This document shows positions 40,622 through 49,394 of a stretch of DNA of 64,000 bases, in pieces; position 1 is the stretch's first letter; each line of letters opens with the position of its first letter. This stretch comes from an uncultured Clostridia bacterium (GTDB lineage: Bacteria > Bacillota > Clostridia > UBA1381): NCBI GenBank assembly GCA_910585485.1, contig CAJUEZ010000002.1:38585-102584 (forward strand), given 5' to 3'. The notes under the pieces were generated by a model. The model saw only the letters and a list, made by a program, of their open reading frames with translations, made no database searches and was not told where the DNA came from. The translations under genes were made by a program, and so were the position numbers.

Positions 40622-41374
40622 ATGCAGTGTGTATTGTTGGCGGCGGGATATGCCACTCGCCTTTACCCATTAACTGAAAATATGCCCAAGGCTCTTTTGA
40701 AACTTGGCGATAAAACCATACTTGATATGGTAATAGATAAAATTGATGAGGTAGAGTCGGTTGAGAATATTTATATAGTGACAAACGAAAAGTTCTATAC
40801 AAATTTTTGTGACTGGAGCAAAACCTATACGGGACCTAAAGGCATAAAGGTTATAAATGACCATACAACAAGCAATGACAACAGACTGGGTGCAATCGGT
40901 GATTTAAAATATGTCATTGACCTTGAAAAGATTGATGATGAAATACTTGTAATGGCAAGTGATAATATATTCGACTTTTCACTTAACAGTTTTGTCAACT
41001 TGTATCGTGAAAAGGATTGCGATATGATTTGCGCGCATAGAATTGAAAATAAAGAGGATTTACATTCTATGGGAGTCGCTGAACTTGATGAGAACAATAA
41101 AGTTCTCGGATTTGAGGAAAAACCGGAAAAGCCTAAAACGGATTTGGGTGTGTCGCCGTTTTATCTTTATAAAAAAGATACTATTTCGCTTGTGGGACAA
41201 TATCTTGCCGAGGGTAATAATCCGGATGCGCCGGGACATTTTGTTCCGTGGCTGATAGGAAAAAAACCTGTATACGCGTATGTGTTTGACGCTGTGCGTA
41301 TTGATATAGGAACTCCCGAAAGCTATTATGACGCTTGCAATAGATTGAAAAACGGAACTTTGTTTAAGAAATAA
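40622..41374 (+). CDS. sugar-phosphate nucleotidyltransferase
   Basis: A 250-residue GT-A-like nucleotidyltransferase. The N-terminal motif is LLAAGYATRLYPLTENMPKALLKLGDK (6-32), with the G-x-G/A-T-R-L and PKxLL elements. ASDNIFDFS holds the metal Asp. GFEEKPEKPKTDLGV is the sugar-binding loop and DAVRIDIGTPESYYDACNRL the end. It resembles RmlA/GlmU-N type enzymes. The sugar is unknown. RBS GGAG directly after the Prs-like stop. Confidence 0.88.
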   Translation: MQCVLLAAGYATRLYPLTENMPKALLKLGDKTILDMVIDKIDEVESVENIYIVTNEKFYTNFCDWSKTYTGPKGIKVINDHTTSNDNRLGAIGDLKYVIDLEKIDDEILVMASDNIFDFSLNSFVNLYREKDCDMICAHRIENKEDLHSMGVAELDENNKVLGFEEKPEKPKTDLGVSPFYLYKKDTISLVGQYLAEGNNPDAPGHFVPWLIGKKPVYAYVFDAVRIDIGTPESYYDACNRLKNGTLFKK

Positions 41375-41387
41375 AAGTTTTAAGGAG

Positions 41388-41422
41388 GCAGCGCGGCGCT
41401 GTCTCTTTGATTTTTTTTTCTG
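41388..41422 (+). terminator. terminator after the nucleotidyltransferase gene
   Basis: CAGCG/CGCTG stem within GGCAGCGCGGCGCTGTC, followed by a T-rich run ending in nine Ts. Confidence 0.6.
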
Positions 41423-41489
41423 TTAAATATTTATTTTTAGCAATATCAGCGTCAAACATATCCAAAAACATGCACAAAAATCAGTAATA

Positions 41490-41529
41490 AAATTCATTAA
41501 ATTTGTAGAAAATTTAATGAATTTTTTTG
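41490..41529. terminator. second terminator before the ribosomal operon
   Basis: AAATTCATTAAATT and AATTTAATGAATTT form a perfect 14-bp stem, with a seven-T tail. It insulates the S10 operon promoter. Confidence 0.8.
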
Positions 41530-41539
41530 ATGAAAAAAC

Positions 41540-41568
41540 TTGCCAAACAGCCTAAAATCATGTATAAT
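41540..41568 (+). promoter_or_regulatory. main promoter of the S10-spc-alpha operon
   Basis: TTGCCA (41540-41545) and a perfect TATAAT (41563-41568) are 17 bp apart, followed by a leader of about 365 nt before rpsJ. Confidence 0.8.
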
Positions 41569-41574
41569 AGTTAT

Positions 41575-41939
41575 GTTGTGACTAATGCGTATCCATGCGC
41601 ATTTGGGACTGACAAACGATGAAGCGGGAGGTTGCGGCTAAGCAGGGCCGGTTTTTCTGTGGAGTGAGTCCGATTCAAGAAACCGGGCGGCAGTTATGTG
41701 ATTCGCGCGCTATACTTGTATTTAAGTTGCGGTCTGTAAGGCGGCATAAAGTATGTGTGCGCGGTGAAAATTAGCTAACTTTGCCCGAACTCAAAAAATG
41801 CGGTTCGGGTTTTTCTTTAAGGGTGGTGCGAAACACCCGGCGGTGTGTGCAATTTTCAAAAATGGGAATACTTGTATTAATAGTGTTTCCGCGCTGTCGT
41901 GCAGATTACAACACAATAAAATTTCAAGGAGGGAAAAGT
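41575..41939 (+). promoter_or_regulatory. S10 operon leader with attenuator
   Basis: The long untranslated leader contains several stems, for example CGCGC-TATACTT with AAGTAT-GTGCGCG (about 41706-41761). It contains an intrinsic terminator at 41784-41814 and then the GGAGGG site for rpsJ. A structured leader with a terminator ahead of rpsJ fits feedback attenuation by a ribosomal protein, such as the L4 type known in Firmicutes. The responsible protein is not determinable here. Confidence 0.6.
41784..41814 (+). terminator. leader attenuator terminator
   Basis: CCCGAAC and GTTCGGG pair around a 12-nt loop and are followed by TTTTTC, 126 bp before rpsJ. Confidence 0.75.
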
Positions 41940-42254
41940 ATGGCAGCAAACCAGAAAATCAGAATTAAGCTTAAGGCTTATGATCACGTTGTGCTTGATC
42001 AGAGCGCTGAGAAGATTGTTGAGATTGCGAAGAAGACAGGCGCTAAGGTGTCGGGTCCGATTCCGCTTCCTACAGACAAGGAAGTTATCACAATCCTGAG
42101 AGCGGTTCATAAGTACAAGGATTCTCGTGAGCAGTTCGAAAGAAGAACTCACAAAAGATTGATTGATATAGTTGTTCCCGGCGCTAAGACCATGGAATCA
42201 CTAATCAAAATTGATTTGCCGGCTGGCGTCGAAATCGATGTTATCCAAAAGTAA
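41940..42254 (+). CDS. rpsJ: 30S ribosomal protein S10
   Basis: A 104-residue S10 starting at ATG 41940 after AAGGAGGG; an upstream in-frame extension is leader sequence. IRIKLKAYDHVVLDQSAEKIV and GPIPLPTDKEVITILR are diagnostic. It is the first gene of the S10 operon. S10 also serves in antitermination as NusE. Confidence 0.97.
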   Translation: MAANQKIRIKLKAYDHVVLDQSAEKIVEIAKKTGAKVSGPIPLPTDKEVITILRAVHKYKDSREQFERRTHKRLIDIVVPGAKTMESLIKIDLPAGVEIDVIQK

Positions 42255-42364
42255 TTCATTTCAGGCAAATCAACCATAAATGCAGTAATCATAATGATTA
42301 TGATGCAGGTCAAGTTTCCGTCAGCTTTTGCGGAAACCAATAACTGAACAAGGAGGAAAAATCA

Positions 42365-42991
42365 ATGGAGAAAGCAATTTTAGGTACAAAGATTGGTATG
42401 ACTCAGATCTTTGGCGAAGGCGGAGTAGTAATTCCCGTAACAGTAGTTATGGCGGGTCCGTGTGTTGTAACACAGAAGAAGACTGTTGAAACAGACGGCT
42501 ATGAAGCAGTTCAGGTTGGCTTTGGCGATGTTAAAGAAAAGCATCTTAATAAGCCGCAGTTGGGTCACTTTAAAAAGGCAGACACTGCAAACAAAAAGTT
42601 CTTGAGAGAGTTCAGACTTGACGATATTTCAGGTCTTAACGTAGGTGATGAAATCAAGGCTGACATTTTCGCAGCCGGAGATAAGGTTGATGTGAGCGGT
42701 ATTTCAAAGGGTAAAGGCTTTGCCGGCCCGATGAAACACGGTCTTCACAGAGGTCCTATGACTCACGGTTCTAAATCGAAGAGAGTTTCCGGTTCAATGG
42801 GTATGTGCTCGAACCCTGGTAGAGTTTTCAAGGGTAAGGTACTTCCGGGACACATGGGTGTTCAAAAAGTTACAGTCCAGAATCTTGAAGTTGTCAAAAT
42901 CGACGCTGAGCAGAATTTAGTTCTTGTTAAGGGTGCAATTCCCGGAGCAAAGGGTGGACTTGTTACAATCAGAAACAGCGTAAAGGCATAA
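42365..42991 (+). CDS. rplC: 50S ribosomal protein L3
   Basis: A 208-residue L3. AILGTKIGMTQIFGEGG at the start and the central GPMKHGLHRGPMTHGSKSKR extension that reaches toward the peptidyl-transferase centre are visible. The 110-bp gap after rpsJ holds a GGTTTCCG/CGGAAACC-type hairpin and an AACAAGGAGG site. Confidence 0.97.
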   Translation: MEKAILGTKIGMTQIFGEGGVVIPVTVVMAGPCVVTQKKTVETDGYEAVQVGFGDVKEKHLNKPQLGHFKKADTANKKFLREFRLDDISGLNVGDEIKADIFAAGDKVDVSGISKGKGFAGPMKHGLHRGPMTHGSKSKRVSGSMGMCSNPGRVFKGKVLPGHMGVQKVTVQNLEVVKIDAEQNLVLVKGAIPGAKGGLVTIRNSVKA

Positions 42992-43019
42992 TCGAGGTTA
43001 TTGGAAAGGAGGAAATATA

Positions 43020-43643
43020 ATGGCTAAAGTGGCTTTATATAACATGGAAGGCGCAAAGACAGGCGATATGGAAGTTTCAGATGCTATCTTTGCTGCTGAA
43101 GTGAATAATGCAGTTTTGCATCAGGTAGTTGTAAACTATCTTGCAAACCAAAGACAAGGCACTCAGAGTACCAAAACACGTACTGAAGTACGCGGCGGCG
43201 GTATTAAGCCTTGGAGACAAAAGGGTACAGGCCGTGCAAGACAGGGCAGTATCAGAGCTCCGCAGTGGACAGGCGGCGGCGTAGCGCTTGGTCCTAAGCC
43301 GAGAAGTTACAGATTCAGCGTAAACAAGAAGATAAAGAGAATAGCTCTTAGAAGCGCTCTTTCAGTAAAATATGCTGATTATAAAGTATTTGTTATAGAC
43401 GAACTTAAGCTTGATGAAATCAAGACTGCTAAGATTGCAAACCTTTTAAAGGGTCTTGAAGTTAATTCAAAAGCGCTTATAGTTACTGCTGATTCAGATC
43501 CTGTAATCTACAAATCAGCAAGAAATATCAAAGGTGTTACACCGGCTCACGTTGGTACACTTAACACATATGACGTTCTTAATCATGATGCTTTCATCAT
43601 TTCAAAGGACGCTGTTGCAAAGATTGAGGAGGTGCTTGCATAA
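43020..43643 (+). CDS. rplD: 50S ribosomal protein L4
   Basis: A 207-residue L4. The exit-tunnel loop KPWRQKGTGRARQGSIRAPQ is intact. Its stop overlaps the rplW start by one base, so the two are coupled. L4 is the known autoregulator of S10 operons in several bacteria. Confidence 0.97.
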   Translation: MAKVALYNMEGAKTGDMEVSDAIFAAEVNNAVLHQVVVNYLANQRQGTQSTKTRTEVRGGGIKPWRQKGTGRARQGSIRAPQWTGGGVALGPKPRSYRFSVNKKIKRIALRSALSVKYADYKVFVIDELKLDEIKTAKIANLLKGLEVNSKALIVTADSDPVIYKSARNIKGVTPAHVGTLNTYDVLNHDAFIISKDAVAKIEEVLA

Positions 43644-43945
43644 TGAATTCATACGATATTCTAAAAAGACCAATCATCTCTGAGCGCAGTATGGAAACGA
43701 TTGTGGACAGAGAGGGTAACGAAATCAAAAAGTACACCTTCGAGGTTCCAAAGACTGCAAACAAGGTTGAAATTAAGAAGGCTGTTGAAGAAGTGTTCGG
43801 CGTTAAAGTTGCGAAAATAAACACAATGAACGTTCTTGGCAAGGTTAAGAGAATGGGCAGAAATGAAGGCAGACGCGCTTCATGGAAGAAAGCTATCGTT
43901 ACTCTTACAGACGACAGCAAGACTATCGAATTTTTCGATATTTAA
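43643..43945 (+). CDS. rplW: 50S ribosomal protein L23
   Basis: A 100-residue L23 with YDILKRPIISERSM at the N-terminus and the KVAKINTMNVLGKVKR loop. It forms the docking site at the tunnel exit for SRP and trigger factor. It is coupled to rplD by an ATG that overlaps the previous stop. Confidence 0.97.
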   Translation: MNSYDILKRPIISERSMETIVDREGNEIKKYTFEVPKTANKVEIKKAVEEVFGVKVAKINTMNVLGKVKRMGRNEGRRASWKKAIVTLTDDSKTIEFFDI

Positions 43946-43981
43946 TCGCTACTAATTTATAGATAAGGAGAGTAAAGGATA

Positions 43982-44815
43982 ATGGCACTTAAAAAGTATA
44001 ATCCTACTTCGCCTGCCAGAAGATTTATGACTGTTTCTGACTTCGCTGAAATCACAAAGAAGTCACCTGAGCGTTCACTTCTTGCAAAGAAGGATAAGCA
44101 CGCGGGAAGAAACTCATACGGTAGAATTACTGTTCGTCATAGAGGCGGCGGCAATAGAAGAAAATATAGAATTATTGACTTTAAGAGAAATAAAGACGGT
44201 ATGCCTGCAACTGTTATCGGAGTTGAATACGATCCAAACAGAAGCGCGAATATCGCACTTATTCAGTATGAAGATGGTGAAAAGGCATATATAATCGCTC
44301 CTGTAGGTCTTACAGACGGTGACGTTGTAGTATCAGGTACAGGCGCGGATATTAAGCCGGGTAACGCATTGTTCATCAAGGACATTCCTGTTGGTACACT
44401 TATTCATAATGTTGAATTGTATCCGGGAAAAGGCGCTCAGCTTGTAAGAAGCGCGGGTAACAGCGCTCAGCTTATGGCTAAGGAAGATAAGTATGCTCAG
44501 GTTAAGCTTCCGTCAGGAGAAGTTAGAATGATTCGCCTTGACTGTAAGGCTACAATCGGCGTTGTCGGTAATCAGGAACATTCAAATCTTTCAATCGGTA
44601 AAGCCGGAAGAAAGCGTCACATGGGTTGGAGACCAACTGTTCGAGGCGTTGTTATGAACCCGAACGACCATCCTCACGGCGGTGGTGAAGGTAAGTCACC
44701 AATCGGACGTCCTGCTCCGGTAACTCCTTGGGGTAAGCCGGCGCTTGGTCTTAAGACAAGAAAGAAGAAGAACAGAACTGATAAGTTCATCGTAAAGAGA
44801 AGAAACTCTAAATAA
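43982..44815 (+). CDS. rplB: 50S ribosomal protein L2
   Basis: A 277-residue L2. The GRITVRHRGGGNRRKYR region and the near-active-site GVVMNPNDHPHGGGEGK stretch, with the conserved histidine, are both present. RBS AAGGAGAG. Confidence 0.97.
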   Translation: MALKKYNPTSPARRFMTVSDFAEITKKSPERSLLAKKDKHAGRNSYGRITVRHRGGGNRRKYRIIDFKRNKDGMPATVIGVEYDPNRSANIALIQYEDGEKAYIIAPVGLTDGDVVVSGTGADIKPGNALFIKDIPVGTLIHNVELYPGKGAQLVRSAGNSAQLMAKEDKYAQVKLPSGEVRMIRLDCKATIGVVGNQEHSNLSIGKAGRKRHMGWRPTVRGVVMNPNDHPHGGGEGKSPIGRPAPVTPWGKPALGLKTRKKKNRTDKFIVKRRNSK

Positions 44816-44842
44816 TTGATAGATTGAAAGGAGGAAGATTTA

Positions 44843-45115
44843 ATGGGCAGATCACTTAAAAAGGGACCTTTCGTTGAAGAACGTCTTATAAAGAGAATTG
44901 ACGCAATGAATGCTGCAAACGAGAAGAAGGTCGTAAAGACATGGTCAAGAGCTTCCACAATTTTCCCTGAAATGGTTGGACACACAATCGCGGTTCATGA
45001 CGGCAGAAAGCATGTTCCAGTATTTATCAGCGAGGACATGGTTGGTCACAGACTTGGCGAATTTGCGCCGACAAGAACCTACAAGGGTCACGCAGGCGCA
45101 AAAACAAGCAAATAA
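44843..45115 (+). CDS. rpsS: 30S ribosomal protein S19
   Basis: A 90-residue S19: MGRSLKKGPFVEERLI and FAPTRTYKGHAGAKTSK. It is followed by an unusually long 168-bp gap carrying a long hairpin. Confidence 0.97.
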   Translation: MGRSLKKGPFVEERLIKRIDAMNAANEKKVVKTWSRASTIFPEMVGHTIAVHDGRKHVPVFISEDMVGHRLGEFAPTRTYKGHAGAKTSK

Positions 45116-45121
45116 TTCCGC

Positions 45122-45203
45122 TTTTGGACATTTCGGATTTTTCGCTTGGCTTGCGTGCCAACGTATGCGGTGTCAATCGAGAAAATCCGAACTGCACTCA
45201 AAA
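45122..45203 (+). repeat. long intergenic hairpin 1 (rpsS-rplV gap)
   Basis: Left arm 45122-45144 and right arm 45178-45203 pair through TTCGGATTTT/AAAATCCGAA, with further pairing on both sides. The apex has GTGC-CAAC-GTATGCGGTG. It belongs to a group of similar structures in this operon (see 47311, 49395, 49570, 55277, 55430, 55482). Confidence 0.6.
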
Positions 45204-45283
45204 TCGAAATTATTATCAAGATGTTTTAGATTTAAAACGGAATTGAAAATTCCATTACAAATATTGCAAAAGGAGGAATCCAC

Positions 45284-45622
45284 ATGGAAGCACGTGCAGT
45301 GTTAAAATATGCTCGTATTTCACCGAGAAAGGTGAAGATAGTGCTTGATTTGATAAGAAATAAGCCTGCTAATATTGCTATGGGTATTCTTAATAACACA
45401 CCCAAATCTGCAAGCGAGTATTTGAAAAAGCTTCTTGCGTCTGCTGTTGCAAACGCAGAGAACAATCATGATATGGATAAAAGTAAGTTATACGTTGCAG
45501 AATGTTTTGCAACACAGGGTCCTACTTTAAAGAGAATTCAGCCGCATGCTCAGGGCAGAGCGTTCAAGATTTTAAAGAGAACCAGCCATATCACTTTAGT
45601 ATTAAAGGAAATGGAAAACTAA
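45284..45622 (+). CDS. rplV: 50S ribosomal protein L22
   Basis: A 112-residue L22: YARISPRKVKIVLDLIRNK at the N-terminus, and GPTLKRIQPHAQGRAFKILKRTSHI, the beta-hairpin that lines the exit tunnel. RBS AAAGGAGG. Confidence 0.97.
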   Translation: MEARAVLKYARISPRKVKIVLDLIRNKPANIAMGILNNTPKSASEYLKKLLASAVANAENNHDMDKSKLYVAECFATQGPTLKRIQPHAQGRAFKILKRTSHITLVLKEMEN

Positions 45623-45641
45623 TCGAAAAGGAGGTTCATTC

Positions 45642-46370
45642 ATGGGACAGAAGGTTAATCCACACGGACTTAGAGTTGGTGTCATAAAAGACTGGGATTC
45701 TAAGTGGATTGCAGGGAAAAAGGACTTCGGAGACCAGTTGGTTGAAGACTATAATATAAGAAAGTTCGTTAAAAAGGCTTGCTATGACGCAGGCATCGCA
45801 AAGATAGGAATAGAAAGAAAACAGAATAAGATTTTCATTACTATCCATGCTTCAAAGCCGGGCATAATCATCGGCAGAGGCGGAGCTGAAATTGATAAGC
45901 TTAAGGCTCAGGTTGAAAAGCTTACATCAAAGACAGTTAACGTAAACATTATGGAGGTTAAATCTCCTGATACAAACGCTCAGCTTGTCGCTGAAAATAT
46001 CGCGGCTCAGCTTGAAAGACGTATTTCATTCAGACGTGCTATGAAGCAGGTTATGGGCAGAGCAATGCGTCTTGGCGTTAAGGGTATCAAGACTGCGGTT
46101 GCAGGTCGTGTAGGCGGAGCTGAAATCGCTCGTACAGAACAGTATCACGAGGGAACAATTCCTCTTCAGACATTAAGAGCAGATATTGATTATGGCTTTG
46201 CTGAGGCTCATACAACATACGGTATTCTTGGTATCAAGGTTTGGATATACAAGGGTGAAATTCTTAATGTCGCTGACGGCAGAAGAAAGGAAGCTGCTGC
46301 TCAGGCCGCAGACAACAGACGTGATAACCGTCGTCGCGGTGACAGAAGACCGAAGGGAGGCAGACAGTAA
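45642..46370 (+). CDS. rpsC: 30S ribosomal protein S3
   Basis: A 242-residue S3 with the KH-domain loop IIIGRGGAEIDKLK, and FRRAMKQVMGRAMRLGVKGIK. The tail is Arg-rich. The stop TAA overlaps the rplP ATG by one base. Confidence 0.97.
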   Translation: MGQKVNPHGLRVGVIKDWDSKWIAGKKDFGDQLVEDYNIRKFVKKACYDAGIAKIGIERKQNKIFITIHASKPGIIIGRGGAEIDKLKAQVEKLTSKTVNVNIMEVKSPDTNAQLVAENIAAQLERRISFRRAMKQVMGRAMRLGVKGIKTAVAGRVGGAEIARTEQYHEGTIPLQTLRADIDYGFAEAHTTYGILGIKVWIYKGEILNVADGRRKEAAAQAADNRRDNRRRGDRRPKGGRQ

Positions 46371-46792
46371 TGTTACTACCTAAGAGAGTTAAATACAGAA
46401 GAGTAATGCGAGGCAGAATGAAGGGTAAGGCAACACGCGGCAACGTTGTATCAAACGGCGAGTTTGGTCTTCAGGCGTTAGAGCCTGCCTGGATAACTTC
46501 AAGACAGATTGAGGCAGCCCGTATTGCTATGACAAGATATACAAAGCGTGGCGGTCAGGTTTGGATAAAGATATTCCCTGATAAGCCGGTAACAAGAAAG
46601 CCTGCTGAAACTCGAATGGGTTCAGGTAAGGGTGCTCCGGAGTACTGGGTAGCAGTTGTAAAGCCCGGAAGAATTCTTTTTGAAATGGCGGGCGTAAGCG
46701 AAGAAGTGGCAAGAGAAGCTATGCGTCTTGCTATGCACAAACTTCCTATTAAGTGTAAGTTTGTGACACGTCAAGCAGAGGATGGTGAATAA
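46370..46792 (+). CDS. rplP: 50S ribosomal protein L16
   Basis: A 140-residue L16. MLLPKRVKYRRVMRGRMKG and the region around RMGSGKGAPEYWVAVVKPGR are diagnostic. It is coupled to rpsC by a one-base overlap. Confidence 0.97.
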   Translation: MLLPKRVKYRRVMRGRMKGKATRGNVVSNGEFGLQALEPAWITSRQIEAARIAMTRYTKRGGQVWIKIFPDKPVTRKPAETRMGSGKGAPEYWVAVVKPGRILFEMAGVSEEVAREAMRLAMHKLPIKCKFVTRQAEDGE

Positions 46793-46794
46793 GA

Positions 46795-46998
46795 ATGAAA
46801 GTAACAGAGCTAAGAGATTTATCAACAGCTGAATTAGAAGAGAAGCTTGCTGAGAGCAAGCAGGAACTTTTCAACCTAAGATTTCAGCATGCTATTAACC
46901 AATTAGATAATCCAAAAAGAATTGGTGATGTAAAGAAAACTATCGCTCGTATATTAACCATCATTCATGAAAGAGAACTGCAAGGCAGTGCAATGTAA
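46795..46998 (+). CDS. rpmC: 50S ribosomal protein L29
   Basis: A 67-residue L29, two helices with the ELFNLRFQHAINQLDNPKRI signature. It starts 2 bp after rplP and uses GGTGAATAAG within the rplP end as ribosome-binding region. Confidence 0.96.
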   Translation: MKVTELRDLSTAELEEKLAESKQELFNLRFQHAINQLDNPKRIGDVKKTIARILTIIHERELQGSAM

Positions 46999-47052
46999 CT
47001 TAATTAGAGCAGATAGAAGATTAAAAGAATGTGCGGAAGGAGGCACTTATCT

Positions 47053-47310
47053 GTGGAAGAAAGAAACAGCCGTAAGGTTAAGATCGGTAAAGTAATAAGC
47101 AATAAGATGGATAAGACAGTCGTTGTTGCTATTGAAGAGAATAAGAAGCATCCGCTTTATGGTAAGATTGTAAAGAACACTTACAAACTTAAGGCGCATG
47201 ATGAAGAAAACACATGCTCTATCGGTGATAAAGTAAAGGTTATGGAAACAAGACCTTTATCAAAGGATAAGAGATGGAGATTAGTTGAAATAGTAGAAAA
47301 GGTTAAGTAA
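47053..47310 (+). CDS. rpsQ: 30S ribosomal protein S17
   Basis: The GTG at 47053 is chosen over ATG 47029 because GGAAGGAGG (47036-47044) sits 8-9 bp before it. The resulting 85 residues match the usual S17 length. GKVISNKMDKTVVVAIEENKK and VKVMETRPLSKDKRWRLVEI are diagnostic. Confidence 0.93.
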   Translation: MEERNSRKVKIGKVISNKMDKTVVVAIEENKKHPLYGKIVKNTYKLKAHDEENTCSIGDKVKVMETRPLSKDKRWRLVEIVEKVK

Positions 47311-47412
47311 ATGCGGAAAATAAGCTACGCATCTTACCATTTTCAACGCTTTGAGTACATTGAGTACGACGGCGCTTTTCAAAATGGTAATCTGCTTGTT
47401 TCTGTTTCGCAT
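47311..47412 (+). repeat. long intergenic hairpin 2 (rpsQ-rplN gap)
   Basis: ATGCGGAAA, AAGC and TTACCATTTT in the left arm pair with AAAATGGTAA, GCTT and TTTCGCAT in the right arm. The apex is AGTAC-ATTG-AGTACGACGGC. It fills most of the 141-bp gap. The arm sequence is unrelated to the other hairpins, but the apex pattern is shared. Confidence 0.65.
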
Positions 47413-47451
47413 TATATGCGACTATCTTAATAAGATAGAGGAGGTTTAAAA

Positions 47452-47820
47452 ATGATTCAACAACAAACACTTTTAAAAGTGGCTGATAATACAGGCGCTA
47501 AAGAAGTTATGTGTATCCGTGTAATGGGCGGCAGCAGAAAAAGATATGCAGCAGTTGGAGACGAAATCATTTGCAGCGTCAAAAAGGCAACACCGGGCGG
47601 CGTTGTAAAAAAAGGTGACGTTGTAAAAGCTGTTGTAGTCAGAACAGTTAAAGAGTCAAAGCGTGCTGACGGTTCATATATCAGATTTGATGAGAACGCA
47701 GCAGTTATCGTAAGAGATGACAAGAACCCAAGAGGTACTCGTATTTTTGGTCCTGTCGCAAGAGAATTAAGAGACAAAGAGTACATGAAGATACTATCAT
47801 TGGCTCCGGAAGTTCTTTAA
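47452..47820 (+). CDS. rplN: 50S ribosomal protein L14
   Basis: A 122-residue L14: MIQQQTLLKVADNTGAKEV and RGTRIFGPVARELR. RBS GAGGAGG. Confidence 0.97.
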   Translation: MIQQQTLLKVADNTGAKEVMCIRVMGGSRKRYAAVGDEIICSVKKATPGGVVKKGDVVKAVVVRTVKESKRADGSYIRFDENAAVIVRDDKNPRGTRIFGPVARELRDKEYMKILSLAPEVL

Positions 47821-47841
47821 TTAAGGAGGATAATAGGTACA

Positions 47842-48165
47842 ATGAAAAAGATGCATGTTAAAAGAGGCGATACTGTAAAGGTTATTGCCGGTAAAGATAA
47901 GGGCAAAGAAGGTAAGATTATCACAGCAATTCCTGCTGAAAGCAAAGTCATCGTTGAAGGCATTGCGGTTGCTAAGAGACATCAGAAGGCAAGAGTTCAG
48001 GGACAGGAAAGCGGTATAATCCACAAGGAAATGCCTATCGATGCTTCAAATGTAATGAGAGTTTGCTCAAAGTGCGGTAAGGCTGCAAGAACAGGCGTTA
48101 GAGTTTTTGAAGACGGCAGCAAGGTAAGATACTGCAAGAAATGTGATGCAGAACTTAACGATTAA
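47842..48165 (+). CDS. rplX: 50S ribosomal protein L24
   Basis: A 107-residue L24 with a KOW motif (KRGDTVKVIAGKDKGKEG). A C-terminal pair of CxxC motifs (CSKCGKAARTG and CKKCDAE) is often seen in clostridial L24 and probably binds zinc. Confidence 0.97.
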   Translation: MKKMHVKRGDTVKVIAGKDKGKEGKIITAIPAESKVIVEGIAVAKRHQKARVQGQESGIIHKEMPIDASNVMRVCSKCGKAARTGVRVFEDGSKVRYCKKCDAELND

Positions 48166-48191
48166 TTTTCGAGAGGAGGAAGATTCTAACA

Positions 48192-48731
48192 ATGAGTAGA
48201 ATGCAAGATAAATATAATAAAGAAGTCGCTCCGGCTCTTATGGAGAAGTTCAGCTATAAAAGCACAATGCAAATCCCTAAGCTCGACAAAATCGTTATAA
48301 ATATCGGTATGGGTGAAGCGAAAGATAACCCAAAGGCGATTGAGGCTGCTTGTTCAGATTTGGCTGCTATAACAGGACAGAAGCCTATTATTACAAAGGC
48401 GAAGAAGTCAGTTGCTAACTTCAAGTTGAGAGAAGGAATGAATATCGGCTGTAAGGTAACATTGAGAGCTGACAAAATGTATGAATTTATAGATAGATTT
48501 TTCAATGTTGCTCTTCCGCGTGTAAGAGACTTTAGAGGTATTAATCCGAATGGTTTTGACGGTAGAGGCAATTACAGCGTTGGTATTAAGGAACAGCTTA
48601 TATTCCCTGAAATTGACTATGATAAGATTGACAAAATCAGAGGTATGGACATTAATATTGTAACTACCGCAAAGACAGATGAAGAAGCTCGCGAGCTTTT
48701 GAAGCTAATGGGCGCTCCGTTTCGTTCATAG
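48192..48731 (+). CDS. rplE: 50S ribosomal protein L5
   Basis: A 179-residue L5: KIVINIGMGEAKDNPKAIE, GCKVTLRADKMYEFIDRF and RGMDINIVTTAKTDEEAREL. It binds 5S rRNA with L18. RBS AGAGGAGG. Confidence 0.97.
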   Translation: MSRMQDKYNKEVAPALMEKFSYKSTMQIPKLDKIVINIGMGEAKDNPKAIEAACSDLAAITGQKPIITKAKKSVANFKLREGMNIGCKVTLRADKMYEFIDRFFNVALPRVRDFRGINPNGFDGRGNYSVGIKEQLIFPEIDYDKIDKIRGMDINIVTTAKTDEEARELLKLMGAPFRS

Positions 48732-48751
48732 TTCATAAGGAGGAAAATAAA

Positions 48752-48937
48752 ATGGCAAGAAAAGCAATGGTTATAAAACAGCAAAGGAAGCCGAAGTATT
48801 CAACGCAGGCTTACACAAGATGTAAGATTTGCGGAAGACCTCATGCTTACCTTAGAAAGTTTGGTATTTGCCGTATATGCTTCAGAGAATTGGCTTATAA
48901 GGGTCAGATTCCCGGAGTAAGAAAGGCAAGCTGGTAA
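48752..48937 (+). CDS. rpsN: 30S ribosomal protein S14, zinc type
   Basis: A 61-residue S14 of the short zinc-binding form, with CKICGRPHAYLRKFGICRIC giving the Cys4 site. The zinc type is standard in Firmicutes. Confidence 0.97.
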   Translation: MARKAMVIKQQRKPKYSTQAYTRCKICGRPHAYLRKFGICRICFRELAYKGQIPGVRKASW

Positions 48938-48984
48938 AAACGATAATACTGACCGATTCGGTTTGGTAAAAGGAGGTAAAATAA

Positions 48985-49383
48985 ATGCAAATAACTGATC
49001 CAATCGCAGATTTGCTTACAAGAATCAGAAATGCAAGCTCATCAAAGCATGAAACAGTTGATGTTCCGGCTTCAAACGTGAAGAAGGCAATTGTTGAAAT
49101 TCTTAATGATGAGGGATATATTAAAGGCTATCAGGTAATTGAAGACGGCAAACAGGGCGTTATAAGAATTACTTTGAAATACGGTCCGAACAAGGAAAAG
49201 GTTATCAGCGGTCTTAAGAGAGTTTCTAAGCCGGGTCTTAGATTCTATGCGGGCGTTGACGAACTTCCAAGAGTTTTAAAAGGACTTGGTATAGCCATCG
49301 TTTCAACATCTAAGGGTATTATGACAGACAAGGAAGCAAGAAAGCAGCATATAGGCGGCGAAGTATTGGCTTTCATCTGGTAA
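48985..49383 (+). CDS. rpsH: 30S ribosomal protein S8
   Basis: A 132-residue S8: DPIADLLTRIRNASSSKHE, and the C-terminal VSTSKGIMTDKEARKQHIGG core. It is followed by an unusually long 340-bp gap. Confidence 0.97.
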   Translation: MQITDPIADLLTRIRNASSSKHETVDVPASNVKKAIVEILNDEGYIKGYQVIEDGKQGVIRITLKYGPNKEKVISGLKRVSKPGLRFYAGVDELPRVLKGLGIAIVSTSKGIMTDKEARKQHIGGEVLAFIW

Positions 49384-49394
49384 AAACTAAGGCA

